From contig JABHEG010000390.1 of NCBI GenBank assembly GCA_018676675.1, positions 1 through 62,839 on the forward strand: 62,839 nucleotides of DNA, read 5' to 3'. The notes below the pieces were generated by a model that did not search any database, was not told the origin of the DNA, and saw only the letters and a program-made list of their open reading frames with translations. Both the position numbers and the translations under genes were made by a program. Shown in pieces: positions 18,150 through 27,700 of the stretch (the first letter of the stretch is position 1; every line of letters begins with the position of its first letter). The stretch is from Lentisphaerota bacterium (lineage in GTDB: Bacteria; Verrucomicrobiota; Lentisphaeria; Oligosphaerales; JABHEG01).

Positions 18150-18737
18150 ATGAATGAAACCGAAGCCATTCGACTTTGCCTGGTCCATCGTGACCCGCGC
18201 GGCTTCGAGTTCCTCGTCTCTGCATATCGGCGTGAAGCCCTCTTCCACGCGACGGGCCTCCTGGGGGACGTGACCGATGCTGCGGATGCCTGCCAGGACT
18301 GTTTTGCCAAGGCATTCGCGTCGCTGCCGAGACTTGAGACGCTTGACACGTTCTACCCCTGGTTCTACCGGATCTTGCGAAATCACTGCCTGAATCTCCT
18401 GGCCAAAGGCAAGGTGCGGCGCGCTCACGTCCAGGACCAGCAGACCGATCCGGCCGCAGGGCTCGAGGAACGCAGCCCGTACCACATGGCCGAGGAAGCC
18501 GAGGATCGTCAGGTGGTCATCACCGCTCTTGAGGAGATCACCGCCGAGCATCGGGAGATTCTTGCGATGAAATATTTCCAGGACCTTCGTTACGCCGAGA
18601 TCGCCGAGACGCTCGGGATTCCGCGAGGAACAGTGATGAGTCGTCTTTACGCGGCGCGCAAAGCGTTCCGATCCGCTTATGAAGCGGTCCATTCGCATCA
18701 CCCCAGCCCGGAGGGCGCGACCCATGCAGGATTGTGA
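18150..18737 (+). CDS. ECF-type RNA polymerase sigma factor
   Basis: The 195-residue protein has sigma region 2 (ACQDCFAKAFASLPRL then FYPWFYRILRNHCLN, about residues 48-85) and region 4 with a helix-turn-helix (EHREILAMKYFQDL, then YAEIAETLGIPRGTVMSRLY, about residues 132-170), with no region 1 or 3. It would direct RNA polymerase to a specific stress or envelope regulon. The gene overlaps the zf-HC2 anti-sigma gene by 14 bases, the typical arrangement for a sigma/anti-sigma pair. The ATG follows a purine-rich AGCGG stretch; the site is weak. Confidence 0.92.
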   Translation: MNETEAIRLCLVHRDPRGFEFLVSAYRREALFHATGLLGDVTDAADACQDCFAKAFASLPRLETLDTFYPWFYRILRNHCLNLLAKGKVRRAHVQDQQTDPAAGLEERSPYHMAEEAEDRQVVITALEEITAEHREILAMKYFQDLRYAEIAETLGIPRGTVMSRLYAARKAFRSAYEAVHSHHPSPEGATHAGL

Positions 18738-19161
18738 GAAATGCCGCCAGTTGCTCATGGGGTTGATGGACGATGAGCTTACCTCCGAAGAGTCCACCGT
18801 CGTCAACGATCATCTCATTCGTTGTGCGGCCTGTCGTGAGGAGTATGAGGGGTTGCGCGTGAGTTGCGGGAAGCTCGAGCGCGTGTCGTTCGTGGAGCCG
18901 ACGGATGAGGTGCTTCGTGAGCTGTGGCGAAGCCCGTACAGCAGCCTGGCCCGCAGTGCAGGCCTCGTGTTGGTACTGGGTGGCTATGCAGGGCTGATCG
19001 GGTATGGCCTGTATGAGTTCCTGACCGCCGGCCGGGAGGCCCTGTTCGTGAAAGTTGCGGTGGCCGCCATACCCCTGGGCTTCGGAATCCTGCTCGTCAG
19101 CGTGATCCGAGAGCGCCTTCGCACCTACAAGGTCGATCCTTACAAGGAGGTACAGAGATGA
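18724..19161 (+). CDS. zf-HC2 anti-sigma factor, membrane-bound
   Basis: This 145-residue protein starts with a ZAS/zf-HC2 domain: Cys at residues 4 and 7, and HLIRCAACREEY giving the His-x3-Cys-x2-Cys zinc cluster near residues 32-39. Two predicted membrane helices follow (SAGLVLVLGGYAGLIGYGLY at about 79-98 and VKVAVAAIPLGFGILLVSV at about 107-125), with a short basic C-terminal tail. It should hold the ECF sigma factor at the inner membrane through the cytoplasmic zinc domain. No periplasmic sensor domain is present. The ATG at 18724 lies inside the end of the sigma gene, and its stop overlaps the start of the YbjQ gene (ATGA). Confidence 0.85.
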   Translation: MQDCEKCRQLLMGLMDDELTSEESTVVNDHLIRCAACREEYEGLRVSCGKLERVSFVEPTDEVLRELWRSPYSSLARSAGLVLVLGGYAGLIGYGLYEFLTAGREALFVKVAVAAIPLGFGILLVSVIRERLRTYKVDPYKEVQR

Positions 19162-19478
19162 TTCTGACAACCGACAGCGCTATCCACGGGAAACGTATCG
19201 TCAAGACGGTTGGCCTTGTGCGTGGGAACACGATCCGCGCCCGGAACGTCGGACGGGACATCATGGCCTGCTTCAAGAACCTGGTTGGCGGGGAGATCTC
19301 CGACTACACCAAGCTCATGGGCGAGTCCCGCGAGCAGGCACTGGATCGGATGACGGAGGAGGCGGAGCGGCTTGGGGCTAACGCCGTGGTAGCGGTCCGA
19401 CTCACCACCTCCATGCTCATGGCGGGGGCGGCTGAGCTCCTTGCTTACGGAACGGCCGTTCTCATCGAGGATGAGTGA
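19158..19478 (+). CDS. ybjQ: YbjQ/UPF0145 family protein
   Basis: This 106-residue protein spans the whole family length: the opening LTTDSAIHGKRIVKTVGLVRG, the middle GGEISDYTKLMGESREQA and the conserved ERLGANAVVAVRL strand. YbjQ-like proteins form small oligomeric rings and have been called heavy-metal-binding, but their job is unknown. No signal peptide. The start overlaps the anti-sigma stop by 4 bases (ATGA), so it is translationally coupled to the sigma/anti-sigma pair, which is an unusual place for this family and hints at a role in that stress response. Confidence 0.88.
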   Translation: MILTTDSAIHGKRIVKTVGLVRGNTIRARNVGRDIMACFKNLVGGEISDYTKLMGESREQALDRMTEEAERLGANAVVAVRLTTSMLMAGAAELLAYGTAVLIEDE

Positions 19479-19497
19479 GCTGGCGAGAAAGCGCGGC

Positions 19498-20394
19498 CTA
19501 TCTGCCCTCGCCGTTGAGTTTCTTCACCGCGCAGACTTCATTCCCGCAGCCGCGGTATTCGAGCTCGTCGAACTGCATGCGGCTCAGGAACACGCCGCGC
19601 CCACAGGGCTTCAGCAACGCGTTCGGATCGAAGTTGGACACGACGGATTCCCAGTCGAATCCTGTCCCCTCGTCCCGGATCGTCCAGCGTGCAGTCTCCG
19701 TGTCCATCGTCAACTCGACGAGGACTCGCCGGCCAGCGAGTTCCGGGTTGGCCAATCGCTCGCCGAAGAGTAGCTCGAACGCGTCTCCACCTGCATCCAG
19801 AGCTCTCTCTTTCTCACCACTTCCGATTCCCAGATTGCCGTGCTCAATGGCGTTGTTCAGTAGTTCGACCAAGCCGAGGAGCAGCCCCATCCGGTCTGGT
19901 TCCGGGAGTCGTTGCCCGATCTGGGCCAGGAGGTATCCCGCGGCTGCGGGGACAAGACGACGTTCGTTTTCGAGCACGAGCGAGACTTCCCGGTGGGTCA
20001 CGCGCAACTCACATTCCTGACGCAGTGAAAGATCTTCGACGAGCTGCTGGCACTTGTCAAGCAGTTGCCGAATCTGGGCGAACTTGAACGGTTTATCCAA
20101 GTAGTTGTGTGCACCCAGGCGGAGCGCCTCGGCGGCGTATTCCACGCTACCCGCGCCGGTGATCACAATGACGATCGTCTGAGGGCTGCGCTCCCGGATC
20201 TCCTTGAGCAGTTCCAGACCGTCCATCACGGGCATCCGGACGTCTGTAATCACCACATCAGCGGGTTCGACTTCGAAGGCATCAAGTGCTTCCCGACCAT
20301 TCTCTGCCGAACGAGCCGTGTGTCCGAGGCGTCGGACCTGTCGGTGCAGGATCTTCCGGACCGTGGCCTCGTCGTCTACAATCATCACATTCAT
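19498..20394 (-). CDS. Response regulator fused to RsbW-like ATPase
   Basis: This 298-residue protein has an N-terminal receiver domain (VMIVDDE, phosphoacceptor Asp51 in VITDVRMP, Lys101 in LDKPFKF) and a C-terminal GHKL ATPase of the anti-sigma serine-kinase type: N box ELLNNAIEHGN near residue 180, G1 box RDEGTGFDWE and the closing GRGVFLSRMQFDEL. A short helical linker joins them. No His-kinase dimerisation domain is present. Such fusions may use receiver phosphorylation to gate partner-switching with a sigma or anti-sigma antagonist. It converges on the ECF sigma operon 20 bases away. Start at 20394 is preferred over 20415 because the family begins with the VMIVDDE strand. Confidence 0.87.
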   Translation of the reverse strand: MNVMIVDDEATVRKILHRQVRRLGHTARSAENGREALDAFEVEPADVVITDVRMPVMDGLELLKEIRERSPQTIVIVITGAGSVEYAAEALRLGAHNYLDKPFKFAQIRQLLDKCQQLVEDLSLRQECELRVTHREVSLVLENERRLVPAAAGYLLAQIGQRLPEPDRMGLLLGLVELLNNAIEHGNLGIGSGEKERALDAGGDAFELLFGERLANPELAGRRVLVELTMDTETARWTIRDEGTGFDWESVVSNFDPNALLKPCGRGVFLSRMQFDELEYRGCGNEVCAVKKLNGEGR

Positions 20395-20447
20395 GGTAGC
20401 TTGCGCTCCCCTCAACTTCGGGGCGTTTGCTCTTTGCAGTTCAGGAT

Positions 20448-21215
20448 CTACTGCTCCGGCTTCTTGCCGACAGGGGCAAGGTAGATCACGAATTCGTCCT
20501 GCCCATCGAGACGCAGGAAATCATCCACTGCCCCCTGGTCGTAGGCCCCGATGGCACAGGTTCCGGCCCCGATCGCCTCGCAAGCGAGATACAGGTTCTG
20601 GCAAACGTGTCCCGCGTCAATTGGGATGACGCGATGGGCAGCGAGTCCGTAACGCCACTCCATTCGGTAGGGGACGGTTGCCCAGAACAGCACGCAACTC
20701 GCCGCTCCGACGAACGTCTGCCCCAGACAGGCCGCCGCCACACGCGGGGCGCTTCCAGGCGCTTCGAACTCGAGAACGAGGGCATGGTCCAGAGGGAGAT
20801 ACCGGTACACCCCTTCCGTCAGCCCGTCCACGTTTCGGGCATAGATGTACGTTTCCAGTGCATGGCGGGCACCGGCCGAAGGGGCTGTCCGCAACGTGAC
20901 TGAGGGGCTCAGGGCCTCTGTGACCCCCTGCGTAGCCCACAGCAGCAGCGACAGTTCGTCGATATCGAGAGGATCCGGCAGGTAGGTTCTGACGCTTCGG
21001 CGGCTGTTCAGCACGGAGAAGAGGTCGGCGCGGAAACGTTTGCGCAGGCGCCGGAAGTCGGTCAACGGGATTGTGTCTGCGTTGTCGCCCGCTGGCTTCT
21101 GGGCTGGTGGCGGAGGCACTCCCCGGTTCTGGTCGACTTGTCTGAAATCCATCTTCAGGCGAATCGTGTCTTTCAGGAACTCACGCTGCCTGAGAGTTTC
21201 CGGGGAGGTCGCCAT
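20448..21215 (-). CDS. SagB/ThcOx-like nitroreductase family protein
   Basis: The 255-residue protein carries the FMN-binding nitroreductase fold: SRRSVRTYLPDPLDIDELSLLLWATQG near residues 70-96, APSAGARHALETYIYA near 109-124, and the closing GHVCQNLYLACEAIG ... GAYDQGAVDDFLRL. This is the SagB subtype, whose known members oxidise thiazoline or oxazoline rings in peptides, but many genomic members have unknown roles. No YcaO or peptide precursor gene is nearby. No signal peptide after the chosen start. Start at 21215 is supported by AAGGA 9 bases upstream. It lies 53 bases upstream of the receiver-ATPase gene on the same strand. Confidence 0.82.
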   Translation of the reverse strand: MATSPETLRQREFLKDTIRLKMDFRQVDQNRGVPPPPAQKPAGDNADTIPLTDFRRLRKRFRADLFSVLNSRRSVRTYLPDPLDIDELSLLLWATQGVTEALSPSVTLRTAPSAGARHALETYIYARNVDGLTEGVYRYLPLDHALVLEFEAPGSAPRVAAACLGQTFVGAASCVLFWATVPYRMEWRYGLAAHRVIPIDAGHVCQNLYLACEAIGAGTCAIGAYDQGAVDDFLRLDGQDEFVIYLAPVGKKPEQ

Positions 21216-21442
21216 GACGATTGTTCCTTGCGTGTCCGTGGTATGATAGGGGAACATACTCCAATCGAGGGCTGCTCTCCACGGCGGCCTGTCAGGTTCT
21301 ATCCGCGGCAGGGGTTGGGGGATTGACCCGTTTGCGGGGTATGGTAGCCGTTGCTCCGTGACGTCACGGGGCAATATCGTGCCGATGGCCCCCTAGGGCG
21401 GTGCTGTCGGCGAGTCAACGGCCGCGGTTCAGGAGCATCGAC

Positions 21443-24301
21443 ATGATGAGAATACTGGCGGCCGGAGCCGGTCTCCTTGCGTCTCTTCTGCTGCTGGCCG
21501 GTGGACACGTTGGCTCGGCTGCTCCGTGGCAAGGCCCGCGACCGGCCTGCCCTGACTGGGGAGCACCGTCGGACACAACGGCCGTTCTGGGCCCGTTCTC
21601 GCTCCAGCCATGCGTCACGGTCTATCTGATCAGTGACGGTGTGCCAACCCGTGGACGCGCGTTGTTGCAGCAGGGCCGCTACGCAACCAGGACGAACCGT
21701 GTGCTTCTCCGTGTGCTCGATGACGCAGAACGCCTGACCCATTGGCAGTTCGCCCAGAGCAACATCGCCGAGGTCATCTCGAACCCCGCAGACGCCTACG
21801 TGGACGGCGTGGAGCCGCTTCATCTGGATCCTGTCCCGACCGGCGGGAAGATGCTCATCGACGGGGCCTTTGCCCTCGTCGGGGAAGGTGTCCATCAGCT
21901 TCGAGCGGGCTGCGACCAGTTCGGCGTCCCCGTGTCTCTGGCACTTTCCCGCGACCTCGAATGGGGTATCTCCTTCCAGAACGGTGACTGGACACACTGG
22001 GCCAACTGCCCGACGCATTTCTGGGCTTACATCCCTCCTCAAGCGACGGAGCTGACTCTCACGCTCAAGAACGGCAGCATTGACATCCGTGACGAGGATG
22101 GCGCTCAGCTCTGGGAGGCCGACGCCAGCAGGAAGGCTCTGACGACGAAGCTTGCGGTTCCGCGTTCGGGTGTCGTGTGGTCGGTGACCTTCCCCAAGAG
22201 GACGTTCTTCCTGAAAGCCCACGGTTTCCCCTTCATTCTCTGTTCGTCGCCAGCCGCGGCTCACAGAATCAGGGCTTCGGTCGACGTCTTGCCTGGTGGG
22301 ACTGTCGTCGCGCACGCATTCCAACGCCGCATCGCTGAGATACTGCCCAAGGTGTTGGCTCCAGACAATGTCGGGAACGCCGAAGCGCTCGTCGTCCCTC
22401 TCAGCAGCCGGGAAGCAGAGTGGCTCTCAGATCCTCTGCGCAACGTGCACCTCTGCGGGTACGCGCCCTTTATCCGTGGTGTTGCCCACGCTTTGCGGGA
22501 GCAGAACGTTGATCCACAGCACCCGTGGAGTGGCCTCTTCAGTGATTCGACGCCACCGGCCGGCGTTCCCGCCGCGGATCACCGTTGGGACACCTACCTG
22601 CCGGTCGACGGCATCGGCGGGTGCCGGAAAGTGGAGAATGGGGCCTACGGGCTTGCGAAGGCCGCGACGCTGGATGTCCCGCCAAATCCTTACTATGGAC
22701 GACGCGAACTCCTGTTCCGCGCTGCTGCTGCGAGCTTGCGGGACCTGATGGTGCTGCAGGAGGCGGAAGTCTGGCCCCGAGCAGCAGCCCACTGGTATGC
22801 GAGCAGCATGAGCTTCGTTATGGGGAACAAGAATCTTCCGCCTTACGGGTTGGCCGCCACCCACCTGCCGGCGGAGATCCGTGAGATCTGGACGGAGGGC
22901 CTGCGCCGCATGATGGATCGGGCCTATACCAACCAACTGGTCAGTGCCCGCAACCAGTCGTCGCACTGCCTGCTGGCCAACGAGTATTTTGCCCGAGGTT
23001 CAGGGGATCCTGTTTACACGCGTCTCAGTCGGCTCTATGCCCGGCATTTTGCCGCGGGGGCGAGCTCTGCTGGCTGGCATAGCGAAGCCTGTGGTCCCTG
23101 CGGCAGTTACACCGGGATGACGCACTGGCACTTTGCGGAGTATTTCCGGCTGAGCACGGACACTGCCTTCCTCCCGTGCATTGCGGCCTCCTACCGCTTC
23201 TTCAATCACACCGTTGCCCCCGAACCCGATGGCCGTTCGATGCTGGGCGGTTTCAACTTCAACCACCGTGTCGGTATGGGGTTCTTCCAGGAGCAGTACG
23301 GCGGGGCCAAGGGCATTCTCTACGATGTGCTGCCCGAAGTAGGGCTCTGGGCCGGCCCTGCGCCGACTCCTGAAGATCTGACGGCCCGCCGCGAAAGCGC
23401 AATCGCGAAAATCAGGAAGGAACTCAGTAACCCCAAAGCGGTGTTCCCCGGTCGCCTGAGTGATCCCCGTTTCGAGCACTACACGCCGCCCGAGGAGATT
23501 GAACGAGGCCTTTGGCCTGCCCAGGAGTCGGATTCCTTCATACGCAATCTCGATGATCAGCTCATCTGTGTCCGGCGTCCGGCCTACTACCTCACGGTCT
23601 ATCTTGGCAGGCCGGCTGGCAAGTTCTACATTCGTGGGCGGGAAGAGTTCCGCCTGCCGTTCCCGGCAGATGGCGAGAGCAACGGCGCCAAGGGCAAACC
23701 AAAGCCGGCTACACCGTTCCTCGGCGGCGGCCTCTCAATGCTGTGGACCCCGGCCTACGGAACTGCGCTAATGGCCACGAATTGGTCGCCGCTTTGCCAC
23801 CATGGCCTCGTTGCTGTTCAAGGCGACGGCAAACGTTACTGGGAAGACTACCACGCGGCTGAGTTCCACTTGGACGAGGACGCAGGGACACTCGTTGTGA
23901 CCGGGCGCGTCGAGGGCCTGCCGCTTCGCTATGAAAGGGCATACACGTTCGCTGATGACCATCTGACCGTAGCCCTCGTTGTGACCGCTGAAGACGAGGT
24001 CACTCTTCAGAGGCTCATCGAGAATCTCCCCCTGGCGGCGGGCCGGCGGAAAGTGCATGGTGCAGCAATCTCAGAGCCAAAGGAACCGGAGAGCACTGGG
24101 AAGGTGATTCGGCTGACGAACGACCACGCGGCTTCCGTTTCCGTCGAGCTCGACCAGGCCCGTGGTATCCGGATCTGTCGCACTGGACTGGTCTCCCACT
24201 ACCGGAGCTACCAGATCAACCGGGCCGAAGTCGCTTTGCCTGTCTCGTTTTCCCCCGGGCAGCAACTTGAGCTTACGTACACCATCGTGCCGAAACCGTG
24301 A
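21443..24301 (+). CDS. Large secreted protein, possible toroid-type polysaccharide-degrading enzyme
   Basis: I do not recognise the family of this 952-residue protein. It has a clear signal peptide (MRILAAGAGLLASLLLLAG, cleaved near residue 27). Residues about 30-330 are beta-rich and resemble a sandwich domain. The middle (about 420-650) looks all-helical with aromatic and acidic residues, e.g. SHCLLANEYFARGS, GWHSEACGPCGSYTGMTHWHF and GFNFNHRVGMGFFQEQYGG, which recalls the alpha/alpha toroid of polysaccharide lyases and some glycoside hydrolases. A C-terminal beta-sheet region (about 690-950, with GGGLSMLWTPAYGTALMATNW) completes a lyase-like layout. AGGAG is 7 bases before the first of two ATGs. 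It starts a plus-strand cluster with a GH20 enzyme. Confidence 0.7.
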   Translation: MMRILAAGAGLLASLLLLAGGHVGSAAPWQGPRPACPDWGAPSDTTAVLGPFSLQPCVTVYLISDGVPTRGRALLQQGRYATRTNRVLLRVLDDAERLTHWQFAQSNIAEVISNPADAYVDGVEPLHLDPVPTGGKMLIDGAFALVGEGVHQLRAGCDQFGVPVSLALSRDLEWGISFQNGDWTHWANCPTHFWAYIPPQATELTLTLKNGSIDIRDEDGAQLWEADASRKALTTKLAVPRSGVVWSVTFPKRTFFLKAHGFPFILCSSPAAAHRIRASVDVLPGGTVVAHAFQRRIAEILPKVLAPDNVGNAEALVVPLSSREAEWLSDPLRNVHLCGYAPFIRGVAHALREQNVDPQHPWSGLFSDSTPPAGVPAADHRWDTYLPVDGIGGCRKVENGAYGLAKAATLDVPPNPYYGRRELLFRAAAASLRDLMVLQEAEVWPRAAAHWYASSMSFVMGNKNLPPYGLAATHLPAEIREIWTEGLRRMMDRAYTNQLVSARNQSSHCLLANEYFARGSGDPVYTRLSRLYARHFAAGASSAGWHSEACGPCGSYTGMTHWHFAEYFRLSTDTAFLPCIAASYRFFNHTVAPEPDGRSMLGGFNFNHRVGMGFFQEQYGGAKGILYDVLPEVGLWAGPAPTPEDLTARRESAIAKIRKELSNPKAVFPGRLSDPRFEHYTPPEEIERGLWPAQESDSFIRNLDDQLICVRRPAYYLTVYLGRPAGKFYIRGREEFRLPFPADGESNGAKGKPKPATPFLGGGLSMLWTPAYGTALMATNWSPLCHHGLVAVQGDGKRYWEDYHAAEFHLDEDAGTLVVTGRVEGLPLRYERAYTFADDHLTVALVVTAEDEVTLQRLIENLPLAAGRRKVHGAAISEPKEPESTGKVIRLTNDHAASVSVELDQARGIRICRTGLVSHYRSYQINRAEVALPVSFSPGQQLELTYTIVPKP

Positions 24302-24425
24302 ACCGCTGTTCCGCTCAGAACCGGACGCAACGTGTGGCCGGATCGCCCGGAGGGGAGCATGGTACCTGGTGACTTGCGAATGAAACGCGCGCCCTCCGGG
24401 GCATTGACAGGAAACAGAACCATCG

Positions 24426-24764
24426 ATGAATGACCAACAACGCCAGGAACTCGTCGCTAAGATGCGCCTGGAGCTTGATGCGATTGATGCGGAGATTGCC
24501 AGGCTGGAGGACGCAACCAAGCCGATTGCCCCCGACAACGCGATTGGTCGCGTTAGCCGCATGGACGCGATCGGGAACAAGATGATCAATGATCGGGGTC
24601 TGGATTCCGCGCGCAGCCGCAGAGAGCAGCTTGAGGCCGTTCTGGACAAGGCCAGCAGTCCTGATTTCGGTTCCTGCATGATCTGCATGGCCCCCATTCC
24701 CGTACAACGACTTCTCGCCCTTCCCGAGTCAACGCTCTGTATGCGTTGTGCCACCCGCGGGTGA
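24426..24764 (+). CDS. DksA/TraR-type C4 zinc-finger protein
   Basis: This 112-residue protein has a coiled-coil-like N-terminal half with many Glu, Arg and Leu (about residues 1-75) and a C-terminal zinc finger with Cys84, Cys87, Cys105 and Cys108 (SCMICMAPIP ... LCMRC), as in DksA/TraR proteins that bind the RNA polymerase secondary channel. The canonical DksA coiled-coil-tip acidic motif is not obvious, so activity on transcription is inferred from fold only. It lies between two large secreted carbohydrate-active proteins; its stop lies 35 bases before the chosen start of the GH20 gene. Confidence 0.82.
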   Translation: MNDQQRQELVAKMRLELDAIDAEIARLEDATKPIAPDNAIGRVSRMDAIGNKMINDRGLDSARSRREQLEAVLDKASSPDFGSCMICMAPIPVQRLLALPESTLCMRCATRG

Positions 24765-24799
24765 GTGCCAGATCCCGAAGAAACCCCAGGAGCTCATGG

Positions 24800-27700
24800 A
24801 TGCAATCTCGATGTTTCCCGATGTTGGCGTTGCCGATTCTGTTCGTTCTGTTTGCTGGTGACGGCGTCGGGCGTACCGCTGGGCCTCGGCCTCTGCAGCA
24901 CCTTCTCTTCGACTTTGAGAACGGCGTCGAGGGATGGCTCGGGAACCCCTGGGGTGGAGGGAAGTGCGGTCCGGAGGGGAGCGAGGAGGCAGCGCTGGGC
25001 GACGCGTGTCTGCGCGGCTGGTACCGGGATGTTGAGCGCGGCGCGAATGTCATCTGCCCCTACCTCGCCAAGGACGCCGCCTGGCGCGCTCTGAGTTGGG
25101 GGGGCATATCCTTCTATTTCCGAGGAGACGGTTCACCGGCCAAGGTCACGGTAACCCTGGCCACTGACGAGAAGACGCACTCAACCTACTCCAAGTCGGT
25201 CGCGCTGGAGGACACCTCCTGGCACCGCGTCTACTTGCCTTTCAGTACGTTCTGGAATCGAGGGAGGCAGCGCTTCAACGTGGCCAGATTACAGCGTTTC
25301 TACTTCGGTAGCAGCGGCACACATGAGTTCCGAGTTGACCATATTCAGCTTGAGGCCCCACACCGGGTCGTCCCGTTGCACAGTGCTCGCACGGTTCGCG
25401 TGCCGGTCCGAGCGGAGCGACCGGCAATTGACGGGGTGTCGGCTGAGAAGGCGTGGAACGGCGCGGCTGTATTGGAGCCGTTTTCAGCGATTGACGGAGG
25501 CGCTCCCGCCAAAGAGCAGACCTCATGCCGACTGTTCCACGATGGGACGACGCTGTTCATCGCGGCGACGTTGCATACGGCCACACCCGGACGTCTGAAG
25601 GCTACGCTGACACGACACGATGCGGATGTCTGGACCGACGACGCATTCGAGATCTTCATCACCGGGGCTGATGCAGAGACCCGGTTCTACCAGTTTGCGG
25701 TGAATCCCCTGGGAACCCGGGCTGAACTGTCCACCAAGGACCGGTTGGCCTTCGATCATGATTGGCGCGCTGCGACGTCGCGTACGGAGACAGGATGGCA
25801 TGTCGAGGTCGCTTTGCCGCTGGGACCCCTGGTGGGGACACCTGACGCAGGCCTGAGCTTTGGGGTGAACTTCGCGCGTGAAAACCGCGTTACGGGCGAA
25901 CTGAGCTGCTGGTCCCCGACCGGGAAGAGCTTCCTTCGTCCGGACCGCTTCGGTCGTGCTGTTCTGTGGGGGACGGCCGAGCCCATTCCCATCCGGCCTC
26001 CCGATCTGCGAGACTATGGGGCCGGGATCTACGCGTTGCCTACGGACCCGCTTGTCGTTGCCGGAGAAGATCCCGGGGCCAGCCAAACCTGGCAGGCCAC
26101 CATCCGCCTGCCCGGCGGTGAGCAGGTGACCGGGAAAGCGCTCTGCACCAGTGGCGATGGGGCTGTCGAAGCCCCCCTGATCGCACTTTCGGCTGAACAG
26201 CAGAGGGAAGGTGATGCTACTGTCGAGTTCCTGCTCTCGGGAAGCGCCGGGCAGCCGCTGGCTTACCAGGCCAGAGCTTTCCGTATTTTCTTGCCTCCCG
26301 CAGCTGGTCGTTCGTCATCGGTCCTGCCGTTGACGCCGGCGCCGAAGGAGCTACTGCTCGGAGAGGGGATCCTGTCGATTCCGCCGGTTGCGGAGTTCGC
26401 AGTGGCCGGTCCCGGGAACGTGGACGACCGCGTAACACGCTTCCTTACTCGCGAAGTAGAGCGCTGGTATGGCGTCAGCCCAACGTTCCGCCAGGGCGCC
26501 GCAGATCGCTCCGGCATTGCCCCAAACGTGGTTCTGTACGCTCACACGAAGGGAACTGCGCCTGTTCCGGGCGCAAGACTGGGCCCGCAACTCGCCCGAC
26601 GCCTGGATGAGATGCCGCCAGACGGTTATGTGCTTGATGCAACGGGGGATTCCATCCTGATCGGCGCTACTGGTGGCTCCGGCTTGTACTACGGCGTTCA
26701 GACTCTTCTTCAAGCGATCGACCTGAGTTCGACTACTCCCTCGGAGCCTCAGCTTCGCCGCTGCCGGATCATCGATTGGCCCAGCCTGACCTGGCGAGCC
26801 GTGAGCCATCCCCTGCCGACGTGTCGCTGGGGCCATCCAAACGATGCCCCGGTGAGTGCTGACTTCTTCTGCGACTACATTGAGCGCTCGATTGCCCGCC
26901 GCAAACTCAACGCCCTTGTCCTGCTCATCCGGCAGGGGTTTGAGTTTGAGACACACCCGGAGATCAAGGGCCCTGCCGCCTGGTCGAAGGAGGAGCTTCG
27001 CAAGGTGATCGACACCTGCCGGGCCCACTTCATCGAGCCGATCCCGCTCGTGGATTCCTATGGTCATGCGGCCTGGTTGAGCCTCTCCCACAAGGAGCTT
27101 TGGGAAGACGGCAGGCACAAGATTGTTTGTCCCCGGCACCCGGACACGTTCAAGATCCTGACCGATGTGTACGGTGAACTCATTCAGCTCTTCGAACCTG
27201 CACGGTATTTCCACATTGGTCTCGATGAGGTCTGGTGGAAGACGCTCGATACACCTGAGGAGAAGCGCTGCAAACGGTGCGCCGGTGTCCCCAAATGGCA
27301 ACTCTTCGCCGACCACACCAATCGGCTTCACGCCTGGTTTGGCGAACGGGGGATTCGCACCATGATGTGGTCAGACGTCCTTCTGAAGGAGCACAACGGC
27401 GGGGCTCCCTATCACGGTGCAAAGGCGCTGGACATGCTGCCTCCTGACATCCTGCAGACGAACTGGTCCATTACGCTTGCCTCAGGCTCGAACCAGCGTT
27501 TGCGTGAGACTGGGTACGAGGTCTGGCAGTCCAACTCGCGCGGCGTCAACCGCGAGCAGGCCCAGTTCTGCACTGGCAACATGTTCGGGATATGGTCCAA
27601 GATCTCGTGGTGGAGCGAGGCTCCCTGGCGGTCCGGCGGCGCGTATTCCTACCTGAATCTTCCGTTGGCCGGCGAATACTCCTGGAATCTCTGGCCGGCG

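Noticed and set aside
20448..21215. RiPP biosynthesis cluster around the SagB-like gene
   Set aside because: No YcaO protein, precursor peptide or peptide exporter lies nearby.
21299..22324. 341-codon minus-strand open frame
   Set aside because: It is antisense to the signal-peptide end of the 952-residue secreted protein and has an amino acid mix typical of a shadow frame.
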